From an uncultured Collinsella sp. (lineage in GTDB: Bacteria > Actinomycetota > Coriobacteriia > Coriobacteriales > Coriobacteriaceae), in the NCBI GenBank assembly GCA_937934355.1, contig CALGZY010000037.1, forward strand, positions 1 to 6,099: a stretch of 6,099 nt of DNA, read 5' to 3'. Below are positions 1-5,826 of the stretch, piece after piece (position 1 is the stretch's first letter; the number at the start of each line of letters is the position of its first letter). A program made the position numbers and the translations under genes. The notes beneath the pieces are model-generated. The model was not told where the DNA came from. It worked only from the letters and a program-made list of their open reading frames with translations, and ran no database searches.

Positions 1-593
1 CGCTCACCCGCCGGCATGGCCGGGAACACCGCTGCCTGGTAGACGACCGCGATGGCTGAGAGGCCCCCGACCACGGCAAACGTCATGCGCCAGCCCACGG
101 CCAAGCCAATGGCGCGACCGAGAGGCAGGCCAAAGATCTGCGCGATGGACGAGCCTGTGGCGATCATGCTGATGGCGAGCGCGCCGTGGCGAGTGTCGAC
201 CAGGCGCGAGGCCATAATCGAGGCGACTGACCAGAACACGGCATGTGCGCAAGCGACCACCAGGCGCGCGCAGACCAGGATGGGATAGGTCGGCGCCACA
301 GCGGACAGGAACTGACCGAGCGAGAACACGGCCAGCACGCCCAGCAGCATCCGCTTGAACTCGAAACGCGAGGCAAACACCATGAGCGGCAACGACAGCA
401 GCATGACGCCCCAGGCATAGACCGAGATCATGATGCCAGCTTGGGCCTCGGTGAGCGAAAACGATGCAGCGATGTCGGTCAGCAGGCCGATGGGCATGAA
501 CTCCGACGTGTTGAATACGAACGCGCAGCAGGTGAGCCCGATGAGCGGGAGCCACTGCCTGAGCGTGATGCCGTCTTGCTTTGTTTGAGCCAT
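1..593 (-). CDS. SotB-like sugar efflux transporter, MFS (DHA1) family; 3' end cut by window edge
   Basis: An inner-membrane proton-coupled exporter of the drug/sugar:H+ antiporter branch, closest by eye to the E. coli sugar efflux protein SotB (YdeA). The 197 visible residues hold about six transmembrane segments, half of the usual twelve. The family-like stretches are FNTSEFMPIGLL (27-38), the short cytoplasmic loop ASRFEFKRMLL (74-84), HAVFWSVAS (117-125), and the motif-C-like ATGSSIAQIFGLPLGRAIG (145-163) followed by GWRMTF (167-172). The ATG at 593-591 is chosen because GGAGAGG lies 9 bases upstream (plus-strand 603-609) and the first helix begins at the position usual for the family. 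The reading frame stays open to base 1. It is transcribed in the same direction as the membrane protein at 769-1596 but has its own promoter, so it is probably not part of the PTS sugar system. SotB exports arabinose, IPTG and similar sugars; the substrate here is unknown. Confidence 0.9.
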   Translation of the reverse strand, partial: MAQTKQDGITLRQWLPLIGLTCCAFVFNTSEFMPIGLLTDIAASFSLTEAQAGIMISVYAWGVMLLSLPLMVFASRFEFKRMLLGVLAVFSLGQFLSAVAPTYPILVCARLVVACAHAVFWSVASIMASRLVDTRHGALAISMIATGSSIAQIFGLPLGRAIGLAVGWRMTFAVVGGLSAIAVVYQAAVFPAMPAGE

Positions 594-602
594 ATAGGAA
601 AA

Positions 603-639
603 CCTCTCCGATTATCTTGAGCGGTGGGCGATTATAGCA
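603..639 (-). promoter_or_regulatory. Extended -10 promoter and RBS of the MFS transporter gene
   Basis: Read on the minus strand, TGCTATAAT occupies 639-631: a perfect TATAAT with the TG of an extended -10 element. No good -35 hexamer is seen 16-18 bases upstream, which an extended -10 tolerates. Transcription would start near 624, giving a leader of about 30 bases that holds the Shine-Dalgarno GGAGAGG (609-603). The remaining gap up to the stop codon of the membrane protein (640-768) shows only a small hairpin-like palindrome, TGCTT-AGA-AAGCA at 711-723, with no T-run, and no convincing terminator. Confidence 0.6.
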
Positions 640-768
640 ATGAGAAGTCTATAAAATGAGCAACAAAAGAATTCTTGGAAAACGATTGTTAACAGACGGC
701 GCGCCAATTCTGCTTAGAAAGCAAGGTACGCAGGAACTCAATGTCGAAAACGCGGCTTCATCTTCGGG

Positions 769-1596
769 CTATCGCGCCTGCTCGGATACGCACAAGGACA
801 CCCCCATGAGCACGTCAATTTCGAGCCAACTCGCAACCGCACAATGAACTAGCAAAAGCAGCATATAAGCAAACGCCCCATAATAAAGTCCCTCATGCAC
901 AAGCGCCGTCACTGAAAGTGCCGACGGCAGCGCCGCACTCGAAACTACCCATCCAACAAGAACCTGGATAGCGCAACTTGCAACCAGGTTCCATGCCACC
1001 AGCAGCGTTGCGGGACGCGCGATTTCTCTCCAGGAGGAACGAAGCACCGTGACCGAACGCATGATGTAGCGTGGTGCAAACCGAATGCCTCGTAGTCCCC
1101 TCTGCTCCACGTCCGCATCTTCAATTAACACGAATACGAACGACGCGGAAAGAAGCGTCACGATTACTGCCACCACAAGCGAGCACAACACCCCGAGCTG
1201 ACTGCTCGCAAGCGAGGCAAAGACTACAATTGCCGATAAAATCAAGTGAACCAAATAAATTAGCAGCGCCCCAGAAATCTGGAGGGGAACCGTCGAGGCC
1301 AAGAGATAAACCGGAGGGGTTCGAGCAGGTTGCACCGTCTCTTTGGACCGGTCGACGGCAAATAATGAAAAAGCCACATTCGATAGAAGCAGGTTTAAAA
1401 AGGCTGCGACCACAGTGCAAATAAGCGTAATGGACGGATTGATATAGGCGAGCTCAGTTGCAACGTTTGATACACCAATTTGAAGCGCGCTCATAACAAA
1501 CAAGGGGATATATAACGCCATCGTGCAGCCACTCCGGCATTCCTTCGCCCGATCGCCCGATTCCAGAAAGACATTGAAGTTCTCTCGCAAGTTCAC
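769..1596 (-). CDS. Polytopic membrane protein of unknown function
   Basis: I do not recognise this 275-residue protein. It has about six hydrophobic segments, at roughly residues 27-45, 54-80, 97-126, 132-158, 195-220 and 235-257. A charged cytoplasmic-looking loop (about 159-194, with EDADVEQRGLRG and Arg-rich stretches) sits between the fourth and fifth, and there is no cleavable signal peptide. The start is uncertain. The GTG at 1596 gives the longest frame (a TAA lies in frame just upstream) but has no clear ribosome site; the ATG at residue 26 (1521) follows GGAG at 10 bases and directly precedes the first helix. It lies 90 bases downstream of the GH4 gene on the same strand, across a strong hairpin, so read-through from the sugar gene is possible. 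Base composition is visibly more AT-rich than the flanking genes, hinting at separate ancestry. A transporter component or immunity-type protein would fit the shape, but nothing in the sequence decides. Confidence 0.75.
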   Translation of the reverse strand: MNLRENFNVFLESGDRAKECRSGCTMALYIPLFVMSALQIGVSNVATELAYINPSITLICTVVAAFLNLLLSNVAFSLFAVDRSKETVQPARTPPVYLLASTVPLQISGALLIYLVHLILSAIVVFASLASSQLGVLCSLVVAVIVTLLSASFVFVLIEDADVEQRGLRGIRFAPRYIMRSVTVLRSSWREIARPATLLVAWNLVASCAIQVLVGWVVSSAALPSALSVTALVHEGLYYGAFAYMLLLLVHCAVASWLEIDVLMGVSLCVSEQAR

Positions 1597-1621
1597 TCTA
1601 TACCCGTTTTCTTACTAAGCA

Positions 1622-1657
1622 GGGCGAACGGGCGCCAATATAAACGCCGGTCCGCCC
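1622..1657 (-). repeat. Strong intergenic hairpin between GH4 gene and membrane protein gene
   Basis: A stem of 13 positions with arms at 1622-1634 and 1645-1657 and a 10-base loop. As minus-strand RNA all positions pair, one as G-U, except a single C-C opposition; on the plus strand the same structure has two mismatches. It therefore looks built for the minus transcript. No U-run follows (TGCTTAGTAAGAAAA comes next), so it is not a textbook Rho-independent terminator. It could act as an mRNA 3'-end stabiliser for the GH4 message, as an attenuating hairpin before the membrane protein gene, or as a dispersed palindromic element. Confidence 0.5.
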
Positions 1658-1682
1658 ATCCATAATTTCTAGTTTTAACGTC

Positions 1683-1694
1683 CAGACTAGTCTG
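1683..1694. repeat. Perfect 12-bp palindrome across the GH4 stop codon
   Basis: CAGACTAGTCTG is perfectly self-complementary and contains the TAG stop of the GH4 gene. It has no loop, so it is a poor RNA hairpin. It may be a chance palindrome or a DNA site. Confidence 0.5.
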
Positions 1695-3060
1695 TCCAGC
1701 CGTCGATGTAGTCGCGGTTAAGCTCAAAGTACTGCGCGGCGATATCTTTCGCCAAGGAGTACGAATTAACGAGCGGGTGCATCGCGAGGCTCTCGACAAT
1801 GTCGCGCTTCGATCGGTTAACGATGCCACGCGCCACGGTGCGCTCGTAGTACTTGACGCGACGAATCAATTCGAGGTTTCCCGCGGGCACAGAATCGGCT
1901 TCGACGCGATGCGGCACGCAGCCATCGGTGGAGATATCGCACGTTGACTCAATGACATCTGTATCGAGAAGGCCGGGGATGGCGCCATTGTTGGGGGTGC
2001 ACAGGATCATCTGCTGCGTCTTGCCAGAGCGAGCAATATCCATGAAGCGGAGCGCGACACCTGCATATCCGCCAGCATCTTTGCCGTACACGTCAAACGT
2101 CCACGGCTTGTCGCGATGAATACCCGTCTCGGCCGCCATGTAGTTGTTTTCGCGCATTCCGTACCACTTCTCAAAGCACGCGAGGCCTTTTTCGAAGTCG
2201 TTCTCAATATCGATAGATGCAAGCTCGCTCGTCATTTCTCGATTAATTTCTTCGATTAGTTCGCCGCGCGTCTGGGGCGAAGAGAGAACGTTGGCAACGG
2301 CGCGCTCGCGATAGTAGAAATAGTATAGGTACTCATTTGGCACGCATCCGCGATTTAGGACGAGGTCCTTCTCGAAGAACCTAAGATCTGTATGAGCATA
2401 TGCCCCGTCGTCGTGGATCAAGTCGGACATGATGTCCTCGCCGTCAACCGTCACATTGCGGAAGAACGAGAGGTGGTTGAGTCCATAGCACTCGCCCTGA
2501 ACCGATGCGGGATCAACGCCTTTATACTCGGCAAACTGATGCAACATGCCCGAGGGGGCATCGCAAATGCCATAAGTAAAATCATAGCCCATATCGCGTA
2601 GGGCCTGAGATACGACGCCAGCGGGATTAGTAAAGTTAAACACCTTGACGTCCGGCTTTGCGTACTTCTTGATTAACTCGCAATACGAAGCAAGCGCAGG
2701 GACGGAGCGCATGGCAAAAGACACGCCGGCTGCGCCAGTCGTCTCTTGGCCAAGAACCCCATGCGAAAGAGCAATGCGCTCATCGCGAACGCGCATATGG
2801 TCCCCACCGACGCGAATCGTCGTGATCACGTAATCGGCGTCCTTAACGGCCTCGACTGCATCGCCCGTCAGTGAAAAATTAAGCGTGGGGCAAAGCATGC
2901 CCGAGACATGGGCGGCAAGGCCACCGTAGATGCGCAGCTTCTCGGGATCATTGTCCATAAACACAAGTTCGTCAATCCCAAGCGATGACGCCTGCTGGGC
3001 TATGCTCTTTGCCAAAAACATGGAGCGGACGCCACCGCCACCTATGACCGTAAGTTTCAT
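1687..3060 (-). CDS. Glycoside hydrolase family 4 phospho-glucosidase (6-phospho-alpha- or 6-phospho-beta-glucosidase)
   Basis: A cytoplasmic NAD+- and metal-dependent enzyme that splits 6-phosphorylated disaccharides delivered by a PTS permease. The 457 residues match the family's 440-460. An N-terminal Rossmann fold opens with KLTVIGGGGVRS (2-13) and ends its second strand at D36. The active-site region includes IRVGG (82-86), RDERIALSHGVLGQETTG (92-109) and FTNPAGVV (143-150). The metal-ligand candidates are C166 in CDAP (166-169) and H196 in GLNH (193-196), and the candidate catalytic tyrosine is Y244 in PNEYLYY. The ATG at 3060 is chosen because the dinucleotide fold must start there and GGGGG precedes it by 8 bases; the frame stays open upstream to 3261 but that would overlap the regulator. 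QETTG and FTNPAG resemble 6-phospho-beta-glucosidases (CelF, LicH), while Cys-Asp-x-Pro resembles 6-phospho-alpha-glucosidases (GlvA). The nearby GlvC-like permease and RpiR regulator favour an alpha-glucoside. The family call is firm, the anomer is not. Confidence 0.93.
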   Translation of the reverse strand: MKLTVIGGGGVRSMFLAKSIAQQASSLGIDELVFMDNDPEKLRIYGGLAAHVSGMLCPTLNFSLTGDAVEAVKDADYVITTIRVGGDHMRVRDERIALSHGVLGQETTGAAGVSFAMRSVPALASYCELIKKYAKPDVKVFNFTNPAGVVSQALRDMGYDFTYGICDAPSGMLHQFAEYKGVDPASVQGECYGLNHLSFFRNVTVDGEDIMSDLIHDDGAYAHTDLRFFEKDLVLNRGCVPNEYLYYFYYRERAVANVLSSPQTRGELIEEINREMTSELASIDIENDFEKGLACFEKWYGMRENNYMAAETGIHRDKPWTFDVYGKDAGGYAGVALRFMDIARSGKTQQMILCTPNNGAIPGLLDTDVIESTCDISTDGCVPHRVEADSVPAGNLELIRRVKYYERTVARGIVNRSKRDIVESLAMHPLVNSYSLAKDIAAQYFELNRDYIDGWTD

Positions 3061-3084
3061 ATCGAAACCCCCAATTAGCACATT

Positions 3085-3123
3085 CAATATTGCATGGTTC
3101 GCCTGTGTTTGGATATTGTATCC
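3085..3123. promoter_or_regulatory. Divergent promoter/operator region for the GH4 and RpiR genes
   Basis: Two related sites lie 25 bases apart: CAATATTG at 3085-3092 (perfect palindrome, within AATATTGCAT) and GGATA-TTG-TATCC at 3111-3123 (perfect arms). Both contain ATATTG-N-AT. On the minus strand the second holds TACAAT (3120-3115), a 5/6 match to a -10 box for the GH4 gene, with no good -35. On the plus strand TTGCAT (3090-3095), an 18-base spacer and TATTGT (3114-3119) form a modest promoter for the regulator. The two promoters would overlap face to face, so a protein bound at the palindrome would block both. The assignment of promoters is inference. Confidence 0.45.
3098..3108 (+). repeat. 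Copy 1 of an 11-bp word shared with the PTS promoter region
   Basis: TTCGCCTGTGT here is identical to the minus strand of 5783-5793 upstream of the permease gene. Two further G residues match at the same spacing after it (GTnnGG). It sits just downstream of the proposed GH4 -10 box, where a repressor would act. Confidence 0.5.
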
Positions 3124-3132
3124 AGCATGGAG

Positions 3133-3226
3133 GGCCGCTTCCCGCCCCGGTTGCAAGGCGGGAAAGGAATTCCCCAAGGAGTTATTATTTACGCAACGGA
3201 AGCGGCCACACACGTCCGGCGGGAAG
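3133..3226 (+). promoter_or_regulatory. Leader of the RpiR gene with competing inverted repeats, possible RBS-sequestering structure
   Basis: Three pairings compete for one segment. TTCCCGCC (3139-3146) pairs perfectly with GGCGGGAA at 3157-3164, forming a local hairpin with a 10-base loop. The overlapping CTTCCCGCC (3138-3146) also pairs perfectly with GGCGGGAAG at 3218-3226, which contains the Shine-Dalgarno of the regulator gene. GGCCGCTTCC (3133-3142) pairs perfectly with GGAAGCGGCC at 3198-3207. The first arm cannot be in all three, so the leader could switch between an open and a closed ribosome site, provided transcription starts upstream of 3133. Alternatively the GGCCGCTTCC/GGAAGCGGCC pair, 65 bases centre to centre, could be a protein site used for looping. 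Confidence 0.4.
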
Positions 3227-3235
3227 GAAGCACCG

Positions 3236-3988
3236 ATGGTTGATAAAAAGCAGATTTCCAAGCTCTACTCAGCCGCAAAGCTATCCGAAACCGAGCAAAG
3301 CGTACTCGAATACCTACTCAACAATATCGACACCCTCGATGATATTGGCATAAAACCCGTCGCCATGGCATGCTTTACCAGCATGACGACAGTCATCAGG
3401 CTTTCGAAAAAGCTCGGCTACCGTGGCTACCGCGAAATGATGTACGATCTCAAGCACCTTCAGCATGTCTCCCGCGAAATGAATCAATCACTCAAAGACA
3501 GTAGCGTCCACTTCGTATGTCACACCGGAGATGTAGACGTATTCATCGCCGCACTGCATCGCAACAGAATGATCGGAGTAAACGGAGAGGGCTTCTCACG
3601 CATCGTTGCGCAGTACATGGCGACTAAGCTCGTTGGACTTGGCTTTTTGGCCGTCATACAGGACTTCCTAGAAACCGATCAGTTTGTCGAATCCAACCGA
3701 AATACGCTCAGCTGCATGATGCTCATATCCAAATCGGGCCAGACAGAAGCCATCCTGGAAACCGCAAGGGCATGCCACGACGCGGGCATTACGACCCTCG
3801 CGTTTACCGGCAACGAAGACAGCGAGCTCGCCAAGACGGCAGACGCGATCTTTACGATACATGACGATCACCCAATGGATCTTAAGAACGTTAAGCCTAA
3901 CTGCTTTACCGGAAGTTGTATTCTCGCATTCGAAGAACTATTGAGTATCTGCCTTGACAATCTAAAACAAGAAGGCCTGGCCCCCTAA
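3236..3988 (+). CDS. RpiR-family transcriptional regulator (HTH plus SIS domain)
   Basis: A DNA-binding regulator that responds to a phosphosugar. Its 250 residues are slightly short for the family (usually 270-290). The N-terminal RpiR helix-turn-helix covers about residues 1-77; its recognition region is CFTSMTTVIRLSKKLGYRGYRE (46-67), with the family hallmark KKLGYRGY. The C-terminal SIS (sugar isomerase) fold runs from about 110 to 240, with the first strand and loop IGVNGEGFS (113-121) and the phosphosugar-loop ISKSGQTEAI (164-173), then GITTLAFTGNEDSELAKTAD (184-203). The ATG at 3236 is chosen because GGGAAGG (3221-3227) lies 8 bases upstream and the HTH starts at the expected distance; the frame is open further upstream only by running antisense through the GH4 gene. 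It is divergent from the GH4 gene and convergent with the permease, so it probably regulates both, as GlvR/MalR does in B. subtilis. Activator or repressor cannot be told. Confidence 0.94.
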   Translation: MVDKKQISKLYSAAKLSETEQSVLEYLLNNIDTLDDIGIKPVAMACFTSMTTVIRLSKKLGYRGYREMMYDLKHLQHVSREMNQSLKDSSVHFVCHTGDVDVFIAALHRNRMIGVNGEGFSRIVAQYMATKLVGLGFLAVIQDFLETDQFVESNRNTLSCMMLISKSGQTEAILETARACHDAGITTLAFTGNEDSELAKTADAIFTIHDDHPMDLKNVKPNCFTGSCILAFEELLSICLDNLKQEGLAP

Positions 3989-4015
3989 ATCATGCGATAG
4001 GAAGCCAAGCCCTGG

Positions 4016-4032
4016 AATTGCGCTATGCAATT
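4016..4032. terminator. Small hairpin in the convergent gap, possible weak bidirectional terminator
   Basis: AATTGC-GCTAT-GCAATT gives a perfect 6-bp stem with a 5-base loop in the 62-base gap between the stops of the regulator and the permease gene. It is AT-rich and no T-run follows at once on either strand (a TTTT appears only 18 bases on, at 4049-4052 on the plus strand). It is the only terminator candidate there, and a weak one. Confidence 0.25.
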
Positions 4033-4050
4033 GAAAGCCACTTGCGCGTT

Positions 4051-5730
4051 TTACTCGTCACCGAGAACTTCGTGCACCTCAGAAGCGACTTCGCCGACAC
4101 GAGGACCGTAAATGACCTGGATTGCCTTGTCGCTCAGGCGGATAACGCCCATAGCTTCAAGATTCTTGGTGAACACCTCGTCGTCTGCAACCTTAGAACC
4201 ATCCTTGACAATCACGCGAAGACGTGAGATGCAGTTGTCAAGATCATCAATGTTTTCAGCTCCACCAAGCGCTTCGACAATGCCAACAGCAAGCGCGCTG
4301 TCCTTGGTCGCACGGCCCTGGACTGCCTTCTCGGGAGTGCCATCAGACTCGCCCTTTGCCTCAGCGGCCTTTGCCTCAGCGGCCTTTGCCTCGAACTCGG
4401 CTCTGCTGTTGATCAACTCAATATCGTCACCATCGTCTCGACCGGGCGTCTTGATATCGAACTTAGTAATAAAGAACCGGAAGAGGAAGAAAGCTGCCAG
4501 GAAAAAGGCGGGGAGCAGGATAAGGTACGGAAGCAGATTAAGCTTCTCGGGGCGGAATAAGAATGGGATCAGGTCCTTGATATTTCCCTGGTACACCGAA
4601 ACGCCCATTGCCTCCGAGAGAACTTCACCCAGTCCGGAAAGCGGAGCGTAAACGCCAAAGTAGAGCCAGGGGGCGGCAAACAGGAACGTAAAGAGAATAG
4701 GCTCCGTAACGCCAAAGAAAACAGTCGAAATCACTGTGGGGATTAAAAGACCAGCAACCTTCTTGCGGTTCTGGGGCTTGGCACAAGACCACATAGCAAG
4801 GGCGATGCCCGGGAACAACGCGTAATCGTTAATGCCATAGCCAGCCATGAAGGCCCTAACCAAGAGCTTGTCACTGCTGGGAGAAGCGAGCTGTGCAAGC
4901 TGAATGGCGCTATTGCCCACCACGCGCGTTCCATCGACGACCATGGAGCCGCCAAGCTCAGTCCAATACATGGGCGTCTCGAGCAGCGGATGCAAGCCAA
5001 ACGGCACAAGGCTCTCGAGCACCCAGCGATAGACAAACGTACCGACCAGACCGGAGCCTTTCACGAACGTCGCAATACCCGAGAAGCATCCACCGATGAC
5101 GGGCCAGACGAAGTACATGATGCCGCCCAGGATGCCACCGGCGACCAGCGATACAATGGGGACGGTTCGACTGCCCGCAAAAAACGCCAGCGCCGTTGGA
5201 AGCTTGGTCTTGTAAAAACGGCCGGTGATCCAGGCGACCAGGCAGCCCACGATAATGCCGCCAAAGACACCAGAGCTGTAGCCAAAAAAGCCGAGCGAGG
5301 TAGTGTAGAGTGCGGACTGCTCACTCGCCTGAATGGACGTAAGGCCGACCTTCTGAAGAGCTTCCACCGTTGTATTGTCGGCAGCCAAGCCAGCTGCTCC
5401 AAGCAGAATCTCAACCGTCTTGAGCATGGTGAGATAGCAGACAAGGGCAGAAAAGGCAGCCCAGCCCTTCTCTTTGCGAGACAAGGAGAAGGCGCAGCCG
5501 ACGGCAAACAAAACACCGAGGTTTCCAATGATTACCTCGCCGAGACCCTTAAATACCGAGAAGAACGTAAAGAGCGGCGAAGCGGCATACCAGTCCCAAT
5601 TAACGCCAAGGGACACAAGGGTCAGTTCGGTCGTAAAAACGCTACCGATACCCAAAAAGAGACCGGAAATGGCAATGAGCGTAATCGGAACGAGCATTGC
5701 CTTTCCGAACGATTGGAATTTTTCTTTCAT
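4051..5730 (-). CDS. PTS permease EIICB, glucose/alpha-glucoside superfamily
   Basis: A membrane transporter that imports a sugar and phosphorylates it during passage, passing phosphate from an EIIA protein through its EIIB cysteine. The 559 residues have an EIIC domain (about 1-425, eight to ten membrane helices) that starts MKEKFQSFGKAMLVP like GlvC/MalX-type permeases. It contains KLPTALAFFAGSRTVPIV (176-193), GLHP (245-248) and the GITE-like motif FFGVTEPILF (338-347). An acidic, Ala/Lys/Glu-rich linker (430-475) joins it to the EIIB domain (478-557), where NCISRLRV (499-506) carries the phosphorylated C500. There is no EIIA domain, so one must act in trans. The ATG at 5730 follows a strong GAGGAGGG at 5 bases; an in-frame extension to 5862 is rejected because it would run through the promoter. 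With the GH4 enzyme and RpiR regulator it resembles the B. subtilis glv (mal) set, which suggests maltose or a related glucoside. The substrate is inferred from context. Confidence 0.94.
   Translation of the reverse strand: MKEKFQSFGKAMLVPITLIAISGLFLGIGSVFTTELTLVSLGVNWDWYAASPLFTFFSVFKGLGEVIIGNLGVLFAVGCAFSLSRKEKGWAAFSALVCYLTMLKTVEILLGAAGLAADNTTVEALQKVGLTSIQASEQSALYTTSLGFFGYSSGVFGGIIVGCLVAWITGRFYKTKLPTALAFFAGSRTVPIVSLVAGGILGGIMYFVWPVIGGCFSGIATFVKGSGLVGTFVYRWVLESLVPFGLHPLLETPMYWTELGGSMVVDGTRVVGNSAIQLAQLASPSSDKLLVRAFMAGYGINDYALFPGIALAMWSCAKPQNRKKVAGLLIPTVISTVFFGVTEPILFTFLFAAPWLYFGVYAPLSGLGEVLSEAMGVSVYQGNIKDLIPFLFRPEKLNLLPYLILLPAFFLAAFFLFRFFITKFDIKTPGRDDGDDIELINSRAEFEAKAAEAKAAEAKGESDGTPEKAVQGRATKDSALAVGIVEALGGAENIDDLDNCISRLRVIVKDGSKVADDEVFTKNLEAMGVIRLSDKAIQVIYGPRVGEVASEVHEVLGDE
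4352..4392 (-). repeat. 15-bp tandem repeat in the EIIC-EIIB linker
   Basis: The unit GCCTTTGCCTCAGCG (plus strand) occurs about 2.7 times, with one base change in the first copy. It encodes AEAKA-type pentads (EAKAAEAKAAEAKGE, residues 447-461). The length is a multiple of three, so copy-number change would lengthen or shorten the linker without a frameshift. Confidence 0.85.
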
Positions 5731-5735
5731 CAATT

Positions 5736-5743
5736 CCCTCCTC
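5736..5743 (-). promoter_or_regulatory. Strong ribosome binding site of the EIICB gene
   Basis: GAGGAGGG on the minus strand lies 5 bases before the ATG at 5730. It decides this start against the longer in-frame option at 5862. Confidence 0.85.
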
Positions 5744-5760
5744 AATGAGCCTCTACAAAC

Positions 5761-5818
5761 GACTATTGCACCCCACGTCCCCACACAGGCGAAACGGAAG
5801 ATATGTTCGGCAATAGAC
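5761..5818 (-). repeat. Inverted repeat in the permease leader
   Basis: CTATTGC (5763-5769) and GCAATAG (5810-5816) are perfect inverted copies, 47 bases centre to centre, and the flanks partly extend the match (GACTATTGC and GCAATAGAC). They lie between the proposed transcription start and the start codon, so they could close a leader stem-loop or serve as two protein half-sites. Confidence 0.4.
5783..5793 (-). repeat. Copy 2 of the 11-bp word shared with the GH4/RpiR promoter region
   Basis: ACACAGGCGAA on the plus strand, so TTCGCCTGTGT on the permease sense strand. It is identical to 3098-3108 but in opposite orientation relative to the gene it precedes. It lies roughly 30 bases downstream of the proposed start of transcription. 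Confidence 0.5.
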
Positions 5819-5826
5819 ACAAAGTG

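Noticed and set aside
4..620. Other frames over the MFS gene, e.g. 4-555 minus and 243-620 plus
   Set aside because: They are rich in Arg/His/Pro and Gln/His as expected for shadows of a GC-rich gene; the SotB-like frame explains the region.
656..847. 63-codon plus-strand frame starting MSNKRILGKR
   Set aside because: No clear ribosome site, no family resemblance, and the last 79 bases are antisense to the membrane protein gene. A small real gene is not excluded.
1593..1829. 78-codon minus frame overlapping the GH4 end and abutting the membrane protein start
   Set aside because: No ribosome site and a shadow-like composition; it only uses the +1 frame of the GH4 3' end.
3176..3190. AAGGAG at 3176-3181 as a ribosome site and TATTAT at 3183-3188 as a -10 box
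   Set aside because: No ATG, GTG or TTG follows at a usable distance, and no -35 lies 16-18 bases upstream of TATTAT.
2930..3235. 102-residue N-terminal extension of the RpiR regulator
   Set aside because: It is antisense to the GH4 gene and adds no RpiR-like sequence; a good ribosome site precedes the ATG at 3236.
3061..3261. N-terminal extension of the GH4 protein
   Set aside because: The Rossmann motif must lie at the very N-terminus in GH4, and the extension overlaps the start of the divergent regulator.
4990..5748. 252-codon plus-strand frame antisense to the permease
   Set aside because: Low-complexity Lys/Arg/Gln/Asp-rich translation typical of the antisense of a membrane protein gene.
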